Part shown: piece by piece, positions 59,413-64,000 of the stretch
Layout of the letters: every line of letters starts with the position of its first letter
How positions within the stretch are numbered: position 1 is the first letter of the stretch
NCBI GenBank assembly: GCA_023053685.1
Contig: JALIGW010000002.1
Coordinates: forward strand, 47,802,778-47,866,777
DNA length: 64,000 nt
Source: Diadophis punctatus similis
Lineage: Eukaryota; Chordata; Lepidosauria; Squamata; Dipsadidae
Direction: 5' to 3'
Translations under genes and position numbers: made by a program
The notes under the pieces: model-generated
What the model was told of the DNA's origin: nothing
Database searches by the model: none
Seen by the model: only the letters and a program-made list of their open reading frames with translations

Positions 59413-60255
59413 AAGGATTGTACTCAGTTGTATTTTGCTGAGTTGTCCTTGTGCTCTGGCCTGACATTCTTTGATAATTGATAGTGCAACGCAGAAACTG
59501 TGGTGACTTCGGAGCTCTTTTATTCTAAAGCACAAAGGGTAGAAATTGTATATCAAATAGATGCGCTTTGAAAACACCACCAAAATGATTAATAATTCTG
59601 TGCTAACCCTTTTAGTTCACTGTCTAACATACCAGTGTTATCTCACTTTATCTCACACTTTTCTTATTTGTAAATTAGATTATACAAAACAGAAAGATTA
59701 ATAACCGTTGTGCTTTAGAGATGATTTATTTGGGTCAGATGATAACTTGCATATGTTTCTTACTGAATAACAAATAAGACAGCAGCTGGTCTGCTCAGGT
59801 GTTCATGCTATGTAGGTGAAAACAACATGTAGGGTTTCTTCAAAGAGTCAGTTGCCTTAACTTTTTACGGGCCAGGATATTGATTTAACTTAGGGGGATA
59901 TTGGTGGGGAAAAATAAAGCCATGGTAGGCAGAACAATAAGACAATATTTGTATAGCTAACTGGAATGTTCTCAATTATTTCCCCCACTTCAGATTTTTA
60001 GTGAGTTTTTCATGTTAGCATTGAGAAACATGCTTTATGATGTATTAAGTATGGCTATAACTTTATACTGGAAGAAAACCCATTTCAAACAATGGCATCT
60101 ATGATTAACTTCTCCAAACTAGCTGAGAAAAGGGAAAGAAGTGGGCACAACCACCAATATCTAACTGCCCAATGAGACGAGCAAGATGAACATCTTAAAA
60201 CAGCATTTCTCAGAATCCAGGACTGGAGCAGGCTCTGAGAGGGTTTACCTTTGAA
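59413..60255. other. Unique sequence
   Basis: Nothing recognised. Confidence 0.4.
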
Positions 60256-60485
60256 ATCACATCACACTCGTGTTGGAAGTGCTGAGGCGCTTCTGGGTTC
60301 AAAGGATTAGGCAGTGACATCACCATTGCTCGAGGAACGGCCAGTTGGGAGTGCCTTTCATGTCCCTGGCAGGAGCTGGAGCGAAGGATGGTATCTCACC
60401 TGCCTCATGATAGCACTCGGGTCCCAAACGTGGGCTTGCTGTTTGCAAGCCAGCATCCTAACCACACGAGCAACTGTGCTCCTGT
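60256..60485 (-). mobile_element. tRNA-related SINE, minus strand
   Basis: Minus strand: CAGTTGCTCGTGTGGTTAGG then ATGCTGG (A-box-like), followed by CAAGCCCACGTTTGGGACCC (B-box-like). The body extends to about 60256. It differs from the Sauria-type copies. It could instead be a tRNA pseudogene, but the body beyond the tRNA-like head favours a SINE. Confidence 0.6.
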
Positions 60486-61100
60486 GCCTTTGAAATGAAA
60501 ATGAAATAAAAATAACATTTTGCACCAATTAAGGTTGCTCTCTCATTATCGAAGTGCATTTTCCCTAAGTTAAATCTTTGGGAAAAATTGCACCCTTTAG
60601 TAGCAAACTTTGTTTCAGTCCCAGTTATCTGCCATTAAGTTACAGTAACAGTAATAACAATTGCAGTCAACACTATTAATGTCATTTCAAGGTCCTTAAA
60701 ACTTACCATAATTGATAAATGTATAGCACAAGATCTATAAACACATGTATGACTTTCTTGAGAAGATTGGCTTTTTATTTCTGCCTGGATATGATCCAAT
60801 TTCTTTGATAAAGTAATTGGTGGCTCTTACAATATGAAATATTGAAAAGTTGTTCTTCTAATGAATCTTACAACTGTCTTTACAAGAAGAAGATCCAAAT
60901 TATTTTTCTTGCACATAACCTAACTGCAAGGCAGAAATTGATGTACACAATGAGAACTAATATTAGTCTTCATTCTTTGAGATCAAGAATGCTTTCCCCA
61001 AGACACTGAGAAGGAATTCAAAGACCTACCCTTAATAGGAGTAAAATTCATCTTCCTACTTTGTAAGTTCTACTGAGATTGCAGTAGAAGAGTTTAATTC
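60486..61100. other. Unique sequence
   Basis: Nothing recognised up to the L2 junction near 61103. Confidence 0.4.
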
Positions 61101-61102
61101 GG

Positions 61103-62360
61103 CGAGTTGGGAGTGGGAGGCACCGTTTTGCGGTGGTTCTCCTCTTATCTCGCCGACAGGATGCAGTCGGTGTTAACAGGAGGGCAGAGGTCGTCTCCTA
61201 GGCCCCTGACATGTGGGGTGCCTCAGGGCTCGGTCCTCTCGCCCATCCTGTTCAACATTTACATGAAACCGCTGGGGGAGATCATCCGTAGACACGGGGT
61301 GAGTTTTCAACAGTACGCTGATGACACCCAGCTGTACATTACCACCCCGTCTCAATTCAGGGAGGCAGTCGATGTAATGTGCCGATGCCTGGACGATGTT
61401 AGGACCTGGATGGGGAGAAACAGACTCAAACTCAACCCCGACAAGACTGAGTGGCTATGGATATTGCCTCCTAAGGACTATGACAACTGTCCCTCCTTGG
61501 TTCTTGAGGGAGGAAAATTAACTTCCTCAGAACAGGTTCGCAATTTGGGAGTCCTCCTAGATCCACAGCTAAAATTAGATCAACATCTTACAGCTGTGGC
61601 TGGGGGGGCTTTTGCACAGATTTGCCTGGTGCACCAATTGCGACCATACTTGGAGAAGGAGGCTCTGCTCATGGTCACTCATGCCCTTGTCACCTCTCAA
61701 TTGGACTACTGCAATGCGCTCTGCAATGCGCTGCAATGGGGCTACCCTTGAAGAGTATTCGGAGACTCCAGCTGGTGCAAAATGCGGCTGCACGTGCTGT
61801 GGTGGGTGTGTCAAGATACACCCATGTAACACCCATACTCCGCCAGCTGCATTGGCTGCCCATTGGTCTCCGGGTACAATTCAAGGTGTTGATCATCATC
61901 TTTAAATGGGCCCTACATGGCTTAGGACCAGGTTACCTCCGGGACCGCATTCTGCCTCATACTTCCCTCTGACCGGTTAGGGCCCACAGAGTGGGTCTCC
62001 TCCAGGTCCCATCAGCCAAACAATGCCGGCTGGCGGGCCCTAGGGGGAGGGCCTTCTCTGTGGGGGGCCCCATGCTCTGGAACCAACTTCCCCCAGAAAT
62101 CCGAATTATCCCCACCCTGCTGGCCTTCTGGAAAGCCGTCAAGACATGGCTCTTCCTGCAGGCAGGGGTTTGAGACTAGTTTTTATCCGAGATCTCCCCC
62201 AGTATGTATGTTGTTGAACATCTTTTAACTTTTTTAATGTTTTAAAATTGTTTTTAAATGAATGTTTATTGTTTAGTGTTCTTTTAAAATGTTGTACGCC
62301 GCCCTGAGTCCTTAGGGAGTAGGGCGGCATAGAAGAACCTAATAATAAATAAATAATAAA
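61103..62360 (+). mobile_element. L2-type LINE, 5' truncated, plus strand
   Basis: The element starts abruptly within the RT domain at about 61103, runs through the end of the coding region (about 62173), and has a 3' UTR with GCCGCCCTGAGTCCTTAGGG (62299-62318) and an AATAATAAATAAATAATAAA tail. The abrupt 5' end in otherwise unique DNA is typical of truncated LINE insertion. It is the best preserved autonomous-type sequence in this window. Confidence 0.95.
61104..62173 (+). pseudogene. L2-type reverse transcriptase, broken ORF
   Basis: The first frame (61104-61751) contains GVPQGSVLSPILFN (residues 37-50 counted from 61107), the catalytic YADD (70-73), RLKLNPDKTEWLW and VRNLGVLLDPQLKLDQHL, then ALVTSQLDYCNAL. 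These are RT palm and thumb motifs of the L2 clade; the enzyme copies LINE RNA into DNA at the target site. An 11-bp duplication near 61720-61730 (AATGCGCTGCA) shifts the frame. The second frame continues [40 protein letters not shown] and HGLGPGYLRDRILPHTSL. A TGA at 61971-61973 replaces the Arg codon present in the 49-kb copy, after which the same frame runs to 62173 (WNQLPPEIRI and WKAVKTWLFLQAGV). The catalytic motif is intact but the protein could not be made whole. Confidence 0.95.
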
Positions 62361-63489
62361 TGTTGAACATACTTCTAGAAAAATAAGGTATCCATATACA
62401 TTTCATGTCATTCAAAGTCTATATGATAAAGGTAGCATTGATAACCGTAAGGCATCCATCCTATTCCATCTCCAGCCAACACAGCTGTTGCTGGGATAAA
62501 GTTCACACATCTGAAAGTAGCCATAGACAATAAGTGCACAACCTATTAATCATCTCTTTCCTTGTCTCCATCTCCACTTTGCTGTAATTTGGTTTGTTTG
62601 TTTGTATAATTTTACCACAGCAGGAAAGAATGGAGGAAATAAATAATGTAAATCTTCGAACACTTATCCATATTGCTTTTTAAACCTGAATAATGGGGTT
62701 GTGTATACTGAAAGAAGATGAAAATGATTAAAAATAATAAATGGATAATGCATGTGCCTCCTTTCTTTAAAAGCTAATGCAGTACTCAAGTCAATACAAG
62801 CTGTGCACTCTTACTTTGTGTGGTTCATTTAAAAAAGATGGAAATTGCACTAGCTGGAAGAGCCAGTTATTTGGCTGTGTCTGGATTGTGCATACAAATA
62901 CACTGCTCATTGAATAAGTGTCAATAACCTTACCACTGCAACCATCTCCTTTTACGGTAATTATGGAAGAGGTGGTAGGATCACTGCGTGATTTTAGGAA
63001 AGTAAACATTAGGAGTGGGCTGTTCAGTATGAATTGTGTTTCTTGTGATTTGTTTTGTATTTGTGGAATAATTTTAGTTTCTCTTCTTGTTTCTCTGTTT
63101 TTTTTTAGCACAATTCTATGCATATTTACTGAAAATAACACCCAACTGTTGTATAAGTCAACATAAGGTTACAGCCTTAGGCTACTACATATAAACATCT
63201 CCCAGAAAACCATTAGTTTGTTTAGACTGTTTATGGCTGTCTTGTTACTTGCCTCCTAGGGCTCCATTTTATGTTGGGTTGCTCTTTGATCTTAGCTTTC
63301 AGTTTCCTAGGTCAACTCTACCCAAATACTCAAAATCAAAATGATTTTGGAGTACAAATATTAAGAGATTTTTTTTAAAAAAGCAAAACTCACGGTTTGA
63401 AAGGGTACATATAGCATTAATTTCTAGGTATTCCAATTCAATATATCTGTTCCCCATTAAACATTGAGCAAATGCTGACTGTTCAGGAA
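62361..63489. other. Unique AT-rich sequence
   Basis: Nothing recognised. A (GTTT)n stretch of four units lies near 62591. Confidence 0.4.
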
Positions 63490-64000
63490 GAGGTTTTTCA
63501 GACTATTTATTTTATTTTATATTATTTTATTTATTTATTTGTCAAACATGTATAGGATAGTAGTAGTTTGTATAAACATAAGTAAAAAGTAACAATAAAA
63601 GAGGACAATAGGACAGTAGGACAGGAACGGTAGGCACAGTGGTGCGCTTATGCACACCCCTTACAGACCTCTTAGAAACGGGGAGAGGTTGACTGTAGAT
63701 AGTCTAAGGTTAAAGTTTTTGGGGTTTGGGGAAGAAACCACAGAGTCAGGTAGTGCATTCCAGGCATTGATCACTCTGTTGCTGAAGTCACATTTTCTGC
63801 AGTCGAGTTTGGAGCAGTTTACATTTAGTTTGAATCTATTACGCGCTCGTGTATTGCTGCGGTTGAAGCTGAAGTAGTCATTAACAGGAAGGACATTTTG
63901 GTATATGATTTTATGAACTACATTTAGATCAGATCGGAGGTGACGTAGTTGTAAATTGTTTAATCCCAGTATTTCAAGTCTGGTGGAATAAGGTATTTTG
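63490..64000 (-). mobile_element. LINE 3' end running off the window, minus strand
   Basis: The coding end (63661-63999), a 3' UTR with GCATAAGCGCACCACTGTGC (63639-63658), and an AATAAATAAATAAAATAAT-type tail (plus strand 63504-63540). The element continues past the right edge. A shorter copy lies at 27240-27570. Confidence 0.9.
63661..63999 (-). CDS. Non-LTR retrotransposon C-terminal coding end, open to window edge
   Basis: The frame has no internal stop over 112 codons and ends with TAA at 63661-63663. It reads KIPYSTRLEILGLNNLQLRH, LRSDLNVVHKIIYQNVLPV, NDYFSFNRSN, KLDCRKCDFSNRVINAWNAL, PDSVVSSPNPKNFNLRLSTV and NLSPFLRGL. The SNRVINAWNALP block is a signature near the C-terminus of jockey-superfamily LINE reverse transcriptases (CR1, L2 and Rex1 relatives). 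The exact clade cannot be fixed from this part. The lack of disruptions over this length suggests a young copy. There is no ATG in this part because the start lies beyond the window. Confidence 0.8.
   Translation of the reverse strand, partial: KIPYSTRLEILGLNNLQLRHLRSDLNVVHKIIYQNVLPVNDYFSFNRSNTRARNRFKLNVNCSKLDCRKCDFSNRVINAWNALPDSVVSSPNPKNFNLRLSTVNLSPFLRGL

Noticed and set aside
60420..60485. tRNA gene on the minus strand
   Set aside because: Only box-like motifs are seen, no cloverleaf with a clear anticodon arm, and a non-tRNA body follows, so it is listed as a SINE.

Overview
This window looks like intergenic or intronic DNA of a squamate reptile, most likely a snake. The evidence is the repeat content: CR1 3' ends carrying a (TAGAA)n tail, L2-like LINEs, Sauria-type tRNA SINEs, a very abundant squamate LINE 3' end, and many short DNA transposons with hAT or Tc1/mariner signatures. 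I find no convincing complete host gene. One possible 3'-terminal exon (30846-30990) is offered at low confidence. Almost every longer reading frame lies inside a mobile element or a simple repeat.

Layout. 1-2.8 kb: AT-rich unique DNA with one 122-bp hAT MITE. 2.8-3.6 kb: a hAT-like fragment joined to a decayed Ty1/copia pol fragment. 5.6-7.3 kb: a 706-bp TA-flanked element and a 614-bp hAT element. 9.9-10.3 kb: a possible solo LTR. 12-13.2 kb: a minus-strand CR1 with an L2 tail nested inside it. 14-24 kb: sparse MITEs and an old L2 fragment. 25-26.7 kb: a cluster of probable LTR remnants with an 86-bp tandem duplication. 27.2 kb and 63.5-64 kb: the same LINE 3' end on the minus strand. 28.4-35.9 kb: SINEs, hAT MITEs and a decayed LINE whose C-terminal region resembles a restriction-like endonuclease. 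36.2-40.75 kb: a 4.6-kb GC-rich element bounded by 23-bp terminal inverted repeats and TA. Most of its length is a giant inverted repeat. 40.9-49.5 kb: a 5S rRNA-derived SINE split by an L2 fragment, an LTR, a hAT MITE, microsatellites and L2 copies. 50.9-55.6 kb: L1-like fragments. 55.8-60.5 kb: hAT and TA-type MITEs and a tRNA-like SINE. 61.1-62.35 kb: the best preserved L2-like reverse transcriptase, broken by an 11-bp duplication and a nonsense change.

The most interesting object is the element at 36176-40750. Its two arms of about 1.65 kb are nearly identical, face each other around a spacer of roughly 255 bp, and sit beside at least three smaller stem-loops, all within one TIR pair shared with two ordinary short MITEs at 56.4 and 57.4 kb. 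A second theme is a group of hAT MITEs with intact 8-bp target duplications. Their internal sequence carries GCGCATGCGC palindromes that match the NRF1 binding consensus. All family names come from reading the sequence and from memory of the families; no database search was run.
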